Source of the DNA: Corynebacterium aquatimens
Lineage (GTDB): Bacteria > Actinomycetota > Actinomycetes > Mycobacteriales > Mycobacteriaceae
Direction of reading: 5' to 3'
DNA: 64,000 nucleotides
Assembly: GCF_030408395.1 (NCBI RefSeq)
Contig: NZ_CP046980.1
Span: 1,240,001-1,304,000, forward strand
This document shows, in pieces, positions 34,627-43,684 of the stretch (its first letter is position 1; every line of letters begins with the position of its first letter). The notes under the pieces were generated by a model. It was not told the origin of the DNA and did not search any database. It saw nothing but the letters and a program-made list of their open reading frames with translations. A program made the translations under genes and the position numbers.

Positions 34627-35355
34627 GTGACAGGGACGCTTTTATTGCTTGGCGCCACCAGCGACATTGGTGGTGAGATTGCCGTGAGGATGTGCGCGGG
34701 ACGGCACGTTGTTCTCGCCGCGCGGAACCTGGAGCGCCTTGACGACGTGGAAGAGCGCGTGCTTGGCGCTGGGGCGCGAAGTGTGCAACGCATGGCGTTT
34801 GAAGCCACCGATCTGGACTCACACCGCCGCGTCGTGGAGGCTGCGTCGAGCGCTGGGCCGATCACCACGGCGGTCGTCGCCTTTGGGATCTTGGGCGATC
34901 AAGAGCGGGCCGAAAAGGATGAAACCCACGCCGCGGAGATCGCAACGGTGGATTACACCGCGCAGGTCTCCATGCTGACAGTGCTCGCAAATGAAATGGC
35001 AAGGGGAGAGATCTTTGCGTTTTCCTCCATCGCTGGCTGGCGCGCGCGGCGCGCCAATTACGTTTACGGATCGACGAAGGCTGGTCTCGACGCGTTCTGC
35101 CAAGGCCTGGCCGATGCGCTTCACGGCGGGCCGCTTCACTTGATCACGGCACGCCCCGGTTTCGTGATCGGGTCTATGACGGAAGGGATGAAACCGGCAC
35201 CGATGTCGGTTACCCCGGACCAGGTCGCTGATGCGGTTGTTCACGCGGCTAAACGAGATCGCAACGCAACGGTGTGGATCCCCGGCCGGCTTCGCGTGCT
35301 GGCATGGGTGATGCGCTGCGTACCACGGCCGATCTGGCGTCACATGCCCCGATAG
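34627..35355 (+). CDS. Short-chain dehydrogenase, DprE2-like
   Basis: A 242-residue NAD(P)-dependent reductase of the SDR fold. The cofactor motif GATSDIGGE is near residue 9, the catalytic Ser is in FSSIAGW, and YVYGSTKAG holds the Tyr-x-x-x-Lys pair near residues 148-152. The C-terminus (MRCVPRPIWRHMPR) matches DprE2-type decaprenylphosphoryl-2-keto-ribose reductases of arabinan synthesis. However, dprE1 is not adjacent, so this may be a paralogue with another substrate. The start is GTG with GAAGGGG upstream. It follows helY by 23 bp. Confidence 0.8.
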   Translation: MTGTLLLLGATSDIGGEIAVRMCAGRHVVLAARNLERLDDVEERVLGAGARSVQRMAFEATDLDSHRRVVEAASSAGPITTAVVAFGILGDQERAEKDETHAAEIATVDYTAQVSMLTVLANEMARGEIFAFSSIAGWRARRANYVYGSTKAGLDAFCQGLADALHGGPLHLITARPGFVIGSMTEGMKPAPMSVTPDQVADAVVHAAKRDRNATVWIPGRLRVLAWVMRCVPRPIWRHMPR

Positions 35356-35425
35356 TGGATGCCGTGGACATAGTTTGCCTGTAGAAAGGAAGAAGTTTCT
35401 ATAGGGATAACACGAGGTGATACTG

Positions 35426-36787
35426 GTGGCCGGTTCACAGAAAAATTCACAGCGGACGTGGGCGGTATTCGGTGCTTGTGCTGCGCTTGGCGCTGTTGCT
35501 GCGACGCCAAGTGCGCAGAAGCTTTTCCGCAGCGCGATCTCGCGTTCACTCGTCGCGCGTACGTACGTGCCCTACGCGGGCGATGTCCTTAGCGGGATCC
35601 TGATGCCGCGCACGCTCCACGACCCGGGCTTTGGTCGAACCAAGTACGCTGCCGGTGAGACTGGCGGGGCGCTCATCAGAGCGACCAGCGCCCGTGCGCT
35701 CGGCCTCAACTCGGCGGTCAACAGTGGCACGATGCAGCAAATTGAATACACCACGACTGGTCTCACCGGGCAGGTGCTCACGTGCACCGGCTCGGTCTAC
35801 CGCTCGCGCAACCCGTGGAAGGGCAAAGGGGAGCGGCCGACTATCGCGTTCGCCCCGGGAACGCAGGGAACACCTGTTCACTGCAACCCATCTGTCGCAG
35901 CGACGGTGGGACTACAGCTTCGGGTGAAGCCATTCGACTTCATCAGCGCCTATGAGCAGCCCGCAATCAACTACTTCGTGGCGGCGGGCTGCGATGTCGT
36001 AGTGACGGATTACCCGCGTGAGCCGGAGACAAACACGCAGCTGTACTGCAACCATGTGGTCAGTGCGCGCGCACTCATGGACGGGGTGCGCGCAGCTGCT
36101 CACCTCGGTGTGGGAACCAGCAACCTAGGACTCTGGGGCTTTTCTCAAGGCGGTGGCACAGTTGCCGCGTGGTTAGAGGACATGAACTCGACTGACGAGG
36201 GCCGAAACTACGCGCCGGATCTCACACCTCTCGCAGCGGTGTGCGGTGCACCGCCGTCGGATCTGATGGAAACACTCAAGTTCGGTGACGGGCACATGGC
36301 CACGTTCGCTCTTCCCTACGCGCTAGCCGGGATAATGGCCTCGGATCCTGAACTGGCGGCAGAAATCGAACCATTCATGAATGAGAAGGGCCGACGGTTC
36401 GTTGCGGAGGGTAGTGCGCGCTGTGTAGTGGGCTCATTCCCATACTCTGCTTATCGCACAACGTCGACCATGACGACGAACGGAAAACCGCTGCCCGAAC
36501 TGCTTGATCAGTTGCCGAAGACCGTGGAGTACTTGGAGAAGTCCCGTATCGGGCGGGGAAGTGTTTCCATACCGACGCTGTTGTGGGCAAGCGTTAATGA
36601 TGACGTGGTGCCGCATTCCACGGCGGTAGCGTTGGCGAAAGACTGGGGGATCACGCTTGATTCCCGCAAGCACATGAAGTTGTTTGGCAATAACGTGGCC
36701 AACCACCTTCTGCCGTACTTCAGGCACTTGCCGCACGACGCCAACTGGCTGCTTGCTCATCTCGGCGCGCAGCACCGGGAAGGCTAG
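35426..36787 (+). CDS. Secretory-lipase-family (LIP) hydrolase
   Basis: A 453-residue alpha/beta hydrolase resembling fungal and actinobacterial secretory triacylglycerol lipases (PF03583-like). The nucleophile elbow GFSQGG is near residue 230. The late aspartate lies in WASVNDDVVPHSTA and the histidine in NNVANHLLPYFRH. The N-terminus has a weak hydrophobic stretch (AVFGACAALGAVAA), possibly a signal or anchor. I prefer GTG 35426, which has GAGGTGA 5 nt upstream, over GTG 35417, which overlaps that motif. Natural substrates (triacylglycerol or trehalose mycolate-type esters) are not evident. Confidence 0.82.
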   Translation: MAGSQKNSQRTWAVFGACAALGAVAATPSAQKLFRSAISRSLVARTYVPYAGDVLSGILMPRTLHDPGFGRTKYAAGETGGALIRATSARALGLNSAVNSGTMQQIEYTTTGLTGQVLTCTGSVYRSRNPWKGKGERPTIAFAPGTQGTPVHCNPSVAATVGLQLRVKPFDFISAYEQPAINYFVAAGCDVVVTDYPREPETNTQLYCNHVVSARALMDGVRAAAHLGVGTSNLGLWGFSQGGGTVAAWLEDMNSTDEGRNYAPDLTPLAAVCGAPPSDLMETLKFGDGHMATFALPYALAGIMASDPELAAEIEPFMNEKGRRFVAEGSARCVVGSFPYSAYRTTSTMTTNGKPLPELLDQLPKTVEYLEKSRIGRGSVSIPTLLWASVNDDVVPHSTAVALAKDWGITLDSRKHMKLFGNNVANHLLPYFRHLPHDANWLLAHLGAQHREG

Positions 36788-36798
36788 AATAAGGCCGC

Positions 36799-38382
36799 GT
36801 GAATCTTCTCGCGCGATTGGTCCTTGCCGCACTCGGCGGCATCACCATCTATTTTTCCCACGAGCCACACGGATTCTTCATTGCGGGGATCGTTGGTATA
36901 GCTCTCTTCTACGCAGCTCTTTCGCCGTGGGGTCACCGCGCCGGGGCAGCCGCCCAGTGGCCGTCGGCACGCGCGGGCGCGCTAATCGGATTCGTTCACG
37001 CGGTCGCGGTCTATCTTCCGTTGCTGCCGTGGGTTGGGGAATTCGTCGGCGCCTTGCCGTGGATTGCGCTGTCGATTGCCTGCGCGATGTATTCCATGGT
37101 GACCGGCCTTTTCGGGGTGCTCGTCGCGCGCTGGCGCTACGGCTATCTCGCCTTCCCATTCGTCTATGTGGCTGTGGAAGCGGCGTTGTCATCCTTCCCG
37201 TACGGCGGGTTTTCCTGGGTACGCCTGGCCTGGGGGCAGATCAACGGGCCTCTAGCATCGCTTGCCGCGTGGGGTGGCCCGGCCTTGGTCACCTTCGGCG
37301 TCGTGGTCGCCGGGGCTGGGGTTGCAAGCGCGATCGTGGCGGTAGCGCAACGTAGAGCGCAGAACGCATCTCTTCGCCCCGCGGGAATTGCACTGGGCGC
37401 AGCACTCATCCCGGTGGTAGTGGGAATGGTGGGCCAGTACGGCGTGTACCGGGATGGCCCGACGACGGACGAGGTCACCGTGGCCGCCATTCAAGGAAAC
37501 GTCCCGCGCATGGGGCTTGACTTCAACGCCCAGCGCCGCGCAGTGCTGGCGAACCACGTCAACGAGACCACGAAGCTTGCCGACGAACTTAAGCAGACAG
37601 GCGGACAGGTTGACCTAGTGTTCTGGCCGGAAAACGCCTCCGATGTCAACCCCTTCGCCGACCCAGAGGCGTACGCAGCCATCACGAAGGCCGTCACCGA
37701 AGTGGGCGCGCCGACACTGGTGGGAACACTCACCGAAGATGAAGTAGGGGATCGCAACACCGCCGTCGTCTTCGATCCCGCCACCGGGCCCGGTGATAGG
37801 CACAATAAGAAATTCCTCCAACCGTTCGGTGAATGGATGCCGATGAGGGATTTCTTCCGAAAATTCTCGTCCTACGTGGACATGGCAGGGGATTTCAAGC
37901 CGGGGACCGGAAACGGGACCGTGCGCATGGGTGACGTGGTCGTGGGCGTAGCTACCTGCTACGAGGTCGCGTTTGATCCCGCGTACCGGGAAGCAGTGAA
38001 AAACGGCGCGCAGATCCTCACGACCCCGACGAACAACGCCACGTTCGGGTTTACGGACATGACCTACCAGCAGCTGGCCATGAGTCGCATGCGCGCCATT
38101 GAAACGGACCGCGCAGTAGTTGTCGCCGCCACGTCGGGTGCGTCTGCGATTGTCTATCCCGATGGAAAAGTGTCCAAGATCTCTGAGATCTTCACGCCAG
38201 CCCACCTCGTCGATACGCTACCGCTGCGCGATTCTGTAACGTTCGCGGTGCGCTACGGCAGGTACGTGCAATGGCTGCTTGTCCTCGTTGGGCTTGCCGT
38301 GATGGCTGCGGCCCTGTACGCGAGCCGTCGGGGGTATGCTGATGGGGAAAAGTCTGCGGATGCAGAACCAAAAAGCTACTAA
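36799..38382 (+). CDS. lnt: Apolipoprotein N-acyltransferase Lnt
   Basis: Lnt adds the third acyl chain to the N-terminal Cys of lipoproteins at the outer membrane leaflet. The 527-residue protein has about seven membrane helices (1-215 and a last one near 495) flanking a nitrilase domain. The catalytic triad is visible: Glu in FWPENASDVNPF, Lys in NKKFLQPFGEWMP, and Cys in VATCYEVAF. The start is GTG. TAGAAT ends 8 nt upstream and overlaps the preceding stop. It is 9 bp from ppm1. In mycobacteria the two are fused into one polypeptide, while here, as in other corynebacteria, they are separate. Confidence 0.95.
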   Translation: MNLLARLVLAALGGITIYFSHEPHGFFIAGIVGIALFYAALSPWGHRAGAAAQWPSARAGALIGFVHAVAVYLPLLPWVGEFVGALPWIALSIACAMYSMVTGLFGVLVARWRYGYLAFPFVYVAVEAALSSFPYGGFSWVRLAWGQINGPLASLAAWGGPALVTFGVVVAGAGVASAIVAVAQRRAQNASLRPAGIALGAALIPVVVGMVGQYGVYRDGPTTDEVTVAAIQGNVPRMGLDFNAQRRAVLANHVNETTKLADELKQTGGQVDLVFWPENASDVNPFADPEAYAAITKAVTEVGAPTLVGTLTEDEVGDRNTAVVFDPATGPGDRHNKKFLQPFGEWMPMRDFFRKFSSYVDMAGDFKPGTGNGTVRMGDVVVGVATCYEVAFDPAYREAVKNGAQILTTPTNNATFGFTDMTYQQLAMSRMRAIETDRAVVVAATSGASAIVYPDGKVSKISEIFTPAHLVDTLPLRDSVTFAVRYGRYVQWLLVLVGLAVMAAALYASRRGYADGEKSADAEPKSY

Positions 38383-38391
38383 GGAGAACCC

Positions 38392-39309
38392 GTGGCAGAA
38401 ACACCAAGCGATTCCACTTTGGTGATCATCCCTACGTACAACGAGGTGGAAAACCTGCCGATCATTGCAGAGCGCGTGCGTTCCGCGACTCCGCAAGTGG
38501 ACATCCTAGTGGTGGATGACAACTCACCGGATGGAACCGGCGACAAGGCAGACGAGCTTGCCGCAGCAGATGAGCACATTCACGTTCTGCACCGCAAGGT
38601 CAAAGATGGGTTGTTGGGCGCGTACCTCGCTGGCTTTGAGTACGGCCTTGAAAACGGCTATCAGGTTCTGTGCCAAATGGACGCGGACGGCTCCCACGCA
38701 CCGGAGCAGCTTCATCTTCTTTTAGATGAGATTGATCGGGGAGCGGACCTGGTCATCGGCTCCCGCTACGTGCGCGGTGGCAAGGCAGTGAACTGGCCGC
38801 GTGAGCGCTACCTGCTATCCAAGATGGGTAACCTCTACATCTCTCTCGCGCTCGGCGGCGACATTAAAGACATGACGGCTGGCTACCGCGCGTTCCGCCG
38901 TGAGGTTTTGGAAGCCATTGATCTGGATTCGCTGTCGCGCAAGGGCTACATCTTCCAGGTTCAGTTGGCTGATGCCGCGATCAATGAGGCTTTTGACGTG
39001 CGTGAAGTGCCGATTACGTTCGTGGACCGTGAATTGGGTGAGTCAAAGCTCGACGCAAGCTTTGCCAAAGACTCCCTGATTGAGGTCACCAAGTGGGGCG
39101 CAGACCGTCGCACGACGCAGATTGCGGACTTCTCCCGTGAGCTTGCCCGCCTTGGCAAGTACCAGGTCAAGGAGCTTGGCATCCCGAAGATCCCGGGGAA
39201 GATCAAGTACGCGGAGAAATCCCTTCGCGCCTTTACCCGTGAGATGGGCAAGCTGGGTGCCTACGAGGTGCAACGCTTGAGCCACTCGACGAAGAAGGCC
39301 CATAAGTAG
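38392..39309 (+). CDS. ppm1: Polyprenol-phosphate mannosyltransferase Ppm1
   Basis: Ppm1 transfers mannose from GDP-mannose to polyprenyl phosphate, the donor for lipomannan, lipoarabinomannan and protein O-mannosylation. The 305-residue GT2 enzyme shows VIIPTYNEVENL, VVDDNSPDGTGD and the DxD motif in QMDADGSH, with no membrane helix. A basic C-terminal extension of about 65 residues (from DRRTTQIADFSREL) contains two similar segments (ARLGKYQVKEL and GKLGAYEVQRL). It may bind Lnt or the membrane. The start is GTG with AAGGAGAA upstream. A strong terminator follows. Confidence 0.95.
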   Translation: MAETPSDSTLVIIPTYNEVENLPIIAERVRSATPQVDILVVDDNSPDGTGDKADELAAADEHIHVLHRKVKDGLLGAYLAGFEYGLENGYQVLCQMDADGSHAPEQLHLLLDEIDRGADLVIGSRYVRGGKAVNWPRERYLLSKMGNLYISLALGGDIKDMTAGYRAFRREVLEAIDLDSLSRKGYIFQVQLADAAINEAFDVREVPITFVDRELGESKLDASFAKDSLIEVTKWGADRRTTQIADFSRELARLGKYQVKELGIPKIPGKIKYAEKSLRAFTREMGKLGAYEVQRLSHSTKKAHK

Positions 39310-39321
39310 CTGAAAACGACG

Positions 39322-39357
39322 AAAAGCGCGACCTGCAATGAGGTCGCGCTTTTTGTT
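39322..39357. terminator. Bidirectional intrinsic terminator, ppm1 / rbpA
   Basis: A 13-bp perfect stem (AAAAGCGCGACCT with AGGTCGCGCTTTT) with a 6-nt loop followed by T-rich sequence. The A-run on the other side makes it usable by the convergent rbpA transcript. Confidence 0.93.
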
Positions 39358-39366
39358 TAGTTGGAA

Positions 39367-39738
39367 CTAGCTCTCGCTCTTGTTTTCCTTTGCCAGGCGA
39401 GCCGCGGTGCGGCGACGCTTGCGTAGCTGCTCAAGGCGCTCTTCGAGCAGGTCGTCGAGTTCCTTAATGCTGCGGCGTTCGCGCAGCATGTCCCAGTGGG
39501 TCCTCGGCGGCTTGACCGGCTTAGACTCCACGCCTTCGCCCTCAATCAGAACGCCGGTTTGGCCGTTCTTGCACGGCCATTCCTCTGGAATTTCGGCGTC
39601 ATCGGCGAAGGGGATCTCAAAGACCTCACCGGACGGCGTGCGGTACTTTGCCATCCTGCGCGGAGCAAGATCATGGTCACGATCCGTTTCGTAGCTCACC
39701 GCACCCATTCGACTACCACGCAATACGCCATCAGCCAT
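39367..39738 (-). CDS. rbpA: RNA polymerase-binding protein RbpA
   Basis: RbpA binds RNA polymerase and group I/II sigma factors and stabilises the open complex in actinobacteria. The 123-residue protein starts MADGVLRGSRMGAVSYETD, the DNA-contacting N-terminal tail. The beta-barrel core (VFEIPFADDAEIPEEWPCKNG) and the C-terminal sigma-interaction helices (THWDMLRERRSIKELDDLL) follow. A GAAGGGA ribosome site lies upstream of the ATG. It is convergent with ppm1, a pairing also found in mycobacteria (Rv2050/Rv2051c, from memory). Confidence 0.97.
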   Translation of the reverse strand: MADGVLRGSRMGAVSYETDRDHDLAPRRMAKYRTPSGEVFEIPFADDAEIPEEWPCKNGQTGVLIEGEGVESKPVKPPRTHWDMLRERRSIKELDDLLEERLEQLRKRRRTAARLAKENKSES

Positions 39739-39833
39739 GTGCTTTCATCCCTTCGCCGACTAACACCTGATTTACAACCGCACCATTATAACGGCACGGG
39801 GTTAGAGATTGTTCCCACGGCCACCTAGGTGGC

Positions 39834-39839
39834 TACCAT
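39834..39839 (+). promoter_or_regulatory. Candidate -10 box of leaderless YceI gene
   Basis: TACCAT ends 7 nt before the ATG at 39847. The spacer TGGGGTC has only a weak purine run. Confidence 0.4.
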
Positions 39840-39846
39840 TGGGGTC

Positions 39847-40593
39847 ATGAGTGAGAGCAACACAGCACAGCGAAGGACACCACAGGGAACGCCTCACCAG
39901 AGCCGTACCCGAAAGATCATGATCTTTGCGGTGCTGGGGATTATCATTCTTCTCACCGTGGTTGCGTTCGTCCCGCTGTTCTACACCTTGTTCCAATCGC
40001 CGGGCATTAAGACGGAGGGCATCGACGCCAAAGGGGCACAGCCGGCGTCGACTGATGTGAATGGGACGTGGGAAGTCTCACGTGAACTGGGCAAAAACGC
40101 GACGTCTGCGGGGTACACGTTCTACGAGCTGCTGCCTGGCGACGAAAGGATTACGTCTGGGTCGACCCAGTCCGTCAAGGGGCAACTCAACGTAGAGAAT
40201 GGGTCTCTGACCGCGGGCGAGATTACCGTTGACATGGCAACCATTACGTCCGATAAGGATGTCCGCGATGAGAATGTGCGGCGCAAGATTCTTCACACGG
40301 ATGAGTACCCGGAGTCCAAGTTTGTTCTGAGCGAGCCAGCGGACGTGACGCAGCTGCCTGACGACGGGACGGTGGGCACGCTGACCCTGACGGGCGATCT
40401 GACGATTCACGGCACGACGAAACAGATCACTCAAGAGTTCAATGTTCTGCGGACGGGCGACAAGGTTGTCGTTGCCGCGGACGTGCCCATCAAACGAGAA
40501 GACTATGGCGTGGAGTCGCCGGATTTCGTAGCGGCGAAGATCGCGGACGAAGGCGAGATCAACCTTCGCGTCAAGTTTGAAAAGCGCGGCTAG
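39847..40593 (+). CDS. Membrane-anchored YceI-family lipid-binding protein
   Basis: A 248-residue protein with a polar N-terminus, one membrane helix (KIMIFAVLGIIILLTVVAFVPLF, about 27-50) and an extracytoplasmic YceI lipocalin-like barrel (about 75-248). Family features are VDMATITSDKDVRDENVR, HTDEYPESKF and GDLTIHGTTKQ. YceI proteins bind polyisoprenoid-type lipids in a hydrophobic pocket. The physiological ligand in Corynebacterium, perhaps menaquinone or an isoprenoid carrier, is unknown. I chose ATG 39847 (MSESNTAQ). It is divergent from rbpA. Confidence 0.92.
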   Translation: MSESNTAQRRTPQGTPHQSRTRKIMIFAVLGIIILLTVVAFVPLFYTLFQSPGIKTEGIDAKGAQPASTDVNGTWEVSRELGKNATSAGYTFYELLPGDERITSGSTQSVKGQLNVENGSLTAGEITVDMATITSDKDVRDENVRRKILHTDEYPESKFVLSEPADVTQLPDDGTVGTLTLTGDLTIHGTTKQITQEFNVLRTGDKVVVAADVPIKREDYGVESPDFVAAKIADEGEINLRVKFEKRG

Positions 40594-40598
40594 GTCCT

Positions 40599-40657
40599 CA
40601 CAGAATCTGTGGCGGTAAAAACCGCCTGGTCCATAATTGTCCGATAATGTACATTAT
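40599..40657. terminator. Cluster of three palindromes between convergent genes
   Basis: Successive hairpins are CACAGAATCTGTG (40599-40611), GGCGGTaaaaACCGCC (40611-40626) and the perfect 14-bp palindrome ATAATGTACATTAT (40644-40657). They lie between the YceI gene and the convergent methyltransferase gene. The middle one could terminate transcription. The last looks more like a protein-binding site. Confidence 0.5.
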
Positions 40658-40729
40658 GTCACTTTAGGTTTGCGCAGGCCTCCGGCTTACAGCCCCCAAT
40701 CTGTCCGTGGCCACTACTAAGCCGGCCCT

Positions 40730-42067
40730 TTATCGCAGCCCTCTCCTGTTGCGGTGAGAGAACGTGAGTTGAACCAGATCCAGTGCGCCTAAACGCGTCA
40801 GTGCTTCGCGGATGGCAAACTGCCACAGCCACAATCGCCGATACACAACGTCGAACCCGTCCGCGGCGGCCTCCCGCGCTTGGCTTTCGAACATCGCGCG
40901 CTGATGTTTTAAAGACAGCTCGAGGTGCCGCGGCGCGTGCGTCGTGGCAATTACCCGCAGGCGCGTGTGCCGGTCCGTTGCCTTCACCACGTCCGCCAGC
41001 GGCTGGTACTCCAGCGCGGGCCACACAAAGGCACGGAGCGATTCCAGTGCCGTGAGTGCTGTTCCGCGGAGTTCTTCGGTTCCCACGACCATCTGAACAG
41101 CCGCGCGGCCACCCGTGACCAACATCCGGTCGAAGATCTGGAGATACCGGACGCGCGTCGCTAGAGGAACCGTTTCCAAAAACTCCGCGCTCACCACCGC
41201 GTCGTAAAGCCCCTCGCGCCGCGCGAGCGTGCGCTCAGGCGCTTCCACCGCGCTGATGCGCACTGAGTCCTCGGAGCCGGCAAGCACGAGGCGTTCGCGG
41301 ATTATTCCAAGGCTGTCTGGGTCCAGTGCCACGCAATCGACCGTCGCCCGGCGAAGCGCGCTGCCAATCGCGATTGCTCCACCAGACGTTGGAACCTCTA
41401 AAACATGCGAACCGGGTTTGACTCCCGCTGCATCAAGGAGCATCTCCACAGAGTTGCGTTGCGCGTCAGCCAAATCGAGCTTTTCAGCGCCCGATGAGTC
41501 CGAAGATTCTAACGGTGCTTCATAATCCGTCACCGTGGCAAAATAAGCGGCCGGTTCATTGCCCTTACCAGCTCCCGGGGCGAACGAACGCCTTTTGACA
41601 CGCTGCGACGTAGCCACCCCCGTCGAAAAGTGCCCTGCGAACGCGCTCATCCCGTCCCCCGCGTAGCGCGCCACAAGCTCAGGAGGCACCCCGCCGTAGC
41701 TAAAGCTCCCGCTCTCTGGGGTCTGTGGGGTCTTCGGGCGATAGCCTTCGCGCACGAGCTTTTCGACGACCCTAACGAGCGTCGCGGAGGTTTGCGTGCG
41801 CCACTCGCCCGCCATGTAGCTTTCCGCAAGCCCAATCCAGCCGGAATCTGCGATGCGACTGAACATCTCCTCGTGGTCGACGATGATGTCGGCGTTTTCG
41901 TCCAGACCCACGCTGATACGCGCTTTTTCACACGCACGAGCAAACCCGGCCTCGGCAACGCGAGCCCGCATTTTCAAACCAGTACCAGTGGGAAGGTTCA
42001 CAACCGACGGCCATAGGTTAGGGTCTATCGCAGAAAGGTGCGGTGGAATCCCAGCGTGCGTCGACAT
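40730..42067 (-). CDS. CFA/mycolic-type SAM methyltransferase, degenerate
   Basis: A 445-residue protein of the cyclopropane-fatty-acyl-phospholipid synthase architecture: an N-terminal domain with WIGLAESYMAGEW, a linker, and a Rossmann methyltransferase domain from about residue 215. The C-terminus (WLWQFAIREALTRLGALDLVQL) is family-like. However, the SAM-binding glycine motif reads VLEVPTSGGAIAIG instead of the usual E-x-G-x-G-W-G, and the upstream cysteine motif is not apparent. It may have lost or altered activity. ATG 42067 (MSTHAGIPP) is chosen because TACGCT lies exactly 7 nt upstream, suggesting a leaderless start. It is divergent from ndh. Confidence 0.75.
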   Translation of the reverse strand: MSTHAGIPPHLSAIDPNLWPSVVNLPTGTGLKMRARVAEAGFARACEKARISVGLDENADIIVDHEEMFSRIADSGWIGLAESYMAGEWRTQTSATLVRVVEKLVREGYRPKTPQTPESGSFSYGGVPPELVARYAGDGMSAFAGHFSTGVATSQRVKRRSFAPGAGKGNEPAAYFATVTDYEAPLESSDSSGAEKLDLADAQRNSVEMLLDAAGVKPGSHVLEVPTSGGAIAIGSALRRATVDCVALDPDSLGIIRERLVLAGSEDSVRISAVEAPERTLARREGLYDAVVSAEFLETVPLATRVRYLQIFDRMLVTGGRAAVQMVVGTEELRGTALTALESLRAFVWPALEYQPLADVVKATDRHTRLRVIATTHAPRHLELSLKHQRAMFESQAREAAADGFDVVYRRLWLWQFAIREALTRLGALDLVQLTFSHRNRRGLR

Positions 42068-42185
42068 ATGTAACAGCGTAAGGTGCATCCCGGCGTGCTT
42101 TCGGTAGGCACATCGCACAAGTTTGGTAAACCCGCGTATTATTCAACAGCGGATAAAACACTTCATGGCCCAAGGAGCACAGAGC

Positions 42186-43586
42186 ATGACTGAAAAGCCT
42201 TACCGCCCGGCCGGCAACCGACACCACGTGGTCATTATCGGTTCGGGCTTCGGAGGCCTGTTTGCCGCCCGCGAGCTCAAAGACGTTGACGTTGATGTCA
42301 CCCTGATCAGCCGCACAAACTTCCACCTCTTCCCGCCGCTGCTCTACCAGGTGGCTACCGGCATCCTCTCCACCGGTGAGATTGCTACCTCGATCCGCCA
42401 GGTGCTGGGCCGTCAGAAGAACGTTGACGTCGTGCGCGGCGATGTCACCGACATCAACACGGACGCTCAGACCGTGACGTTCACCGAGGGTCAGTTCACG
42501 CGCACCTACGAGTTTGACTCCCTCATCGTCGCTGCAGGTGCTGGCCAGTCCTACTTTGGCAACGACCACTTCGCGGAGTTCGCGCCTGGTCTGAAGACCC
42601 TGGATGACGCGTTGGAGATCCGCAGCCGCCTCACCACCGCGTTTGAGCGCGCTGAGGTTGCCGAGGACCCGGCTGAGCGTGAGCGCCTGCTCACCTTCGT
42701 CATCGTGGGCGCGGGCCCGACCGGTGTCGAGCTTGCTGGCCAGGTGGCAGAGATGGCCCACCGTTCCTTCCGTAACGAGTACTCCCACTTCCGGCCGTCG
42801 AGCGCCAACATCATCCTCCTCGATGGCGCACCGCAGGTACTCCCCCCGTTTGGCAAGTACCTCGGCCGCAAGGCGCAACGTGAACTCGAGCGCATCGGCG
42901 TCACCGTTCACCTTGACTCGATGGTGACCAACGTCGATGAAACGTCCGTGACGTACAAGAACACGAAGACGAACGATGAGACGACGATTGAGACCTACAC
43001 CAAGATCTGGTCCGCTGGTGTTCAGGCATCGCCGCTGGGCAAGATGATCGCCGATCAGCTAGGCGTTGAGGTACTGCGCAACGGTAAAGTCCCAGTCAAC
43101 AAGGACTGCACCGTTGGTGAGAAGCGCAACATCTACATCGTCGGCGACATGATGGAGCTTGACCGCCTGCCTGGCCTTGCTCAGGTGGCCATCCAGTCCG
43201 GTGAGTACGCAGCGGATGCGATTCGCGCGCAGGTCGAAGAAGGCCAGACCCCGGATCAGCGTGCCCCGTTCGAGTACTTCGACAAGGGCTCCATGGCGAT
43301 CGTGTCCCGTTTCCACGCCGTGGTGAAGATGGGCAAGGTCGAGTTCGCTGGGTTCCTCGGCTGGATCATGTGGCTGCTTGTCCACGTTTCCTTCCTTGTT
43401 TCCAAGCGCAACCGCGTGGTCTCCATGTTCACGTGGACGTTGAACGCCCTTACGCCTAAGCGGTACAACCTGGCGTCCACGCAACAGCAAATGCACGCCC
43501 GCACCGCGCTCTCCCGCATTAAACGTCTGCAAGAAGAGACCGGCGAGGAGCGTATTGAGGTCCGCGACTACAACGGCGAGAATTAA
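42186..43586 (+). CDS. ndh: Type II NADH dehydrogenase Ndh
   Basis: Ndh oxidises NADH and reduces menaquinone at the inner membrane face without proton pumping, the main NADH entry to the corynebacterial respiratory chain. The 466-residue flavoprotein has the FAD motif VVIIGSGFGGL (about 14-24), NFHLFPPLLYQVATG, the NAD motif FVIVGAGPTGVELAG (about 174-188) and YIVGDMMEL. A C-terminal hydrophobic segment (GFLGWIMWLLVHVSFLV) binds the membrane. ATG 42186 has AAGGAG 8 nt upstream; the 21-residue extension from 42123 is discarded. A perfect terminator follows. Confidence 0.96.
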   Translation: MTEKPYRPAGNRHHVVIIGSGFGGLFAARELKDVDVDVTLISRTNFHLFPPLLYQVATGILSTGEIATSIRQVLGRQKNVDVVRGDVTDINTDAQTVTFTEGQFTRTYEFDSLIVAAGAGQSYFGNDHFAEFAPGLKTLDDALEIRSRLTTAFERAEVAEDPAERERLLTFVIVGAGPTGVELAGQVAEMAHRSFRNEYSHFRPSSANIILLDGAPQVLPPFGKYLGRKAQRELERIGVTVHLDSMVTNVDETSVTYKNTKTNDETTIETYTKIWSAGVQASPLGKMIADQLGVEVLRNGKVPVNKDCTVGEKRNIYIVGDMMELDRLPGLAQVAIQSGEYAADAIRAQVEEGQTPDQRAPFEYFDKGSMAIVSRFHAVVKMGKVEFAGFLGWIMWLLVHVSFLVSKRNRVVSMFTWTLNALTPKRYNLASTQQQMHARTALSRIKRLQEETGEERIEVRDYNGEN

Positions 43587-43616
43587 GAGAACAGTTTCAC
43601 TTAACTTTCGTTACAC

Positions 43617-43656
43617 ATCCCGCTAGCTCCTCTGATAGGTTGCTAGCGGGATTTTA
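43617..43656 (+). terminator. Intrinsic terminator of ndh
   Basis: A perfect 11-bp stem (ATCCCGCTAGC with GCTAGCGGGAT) with a 14-nt loop followed by TTTTAA, 30 bp after the ndh stop. Confidence 0.9.
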
Positions 43657-43684
43657 AGTCTTCGCATATCCGGAAGGAGTGACT

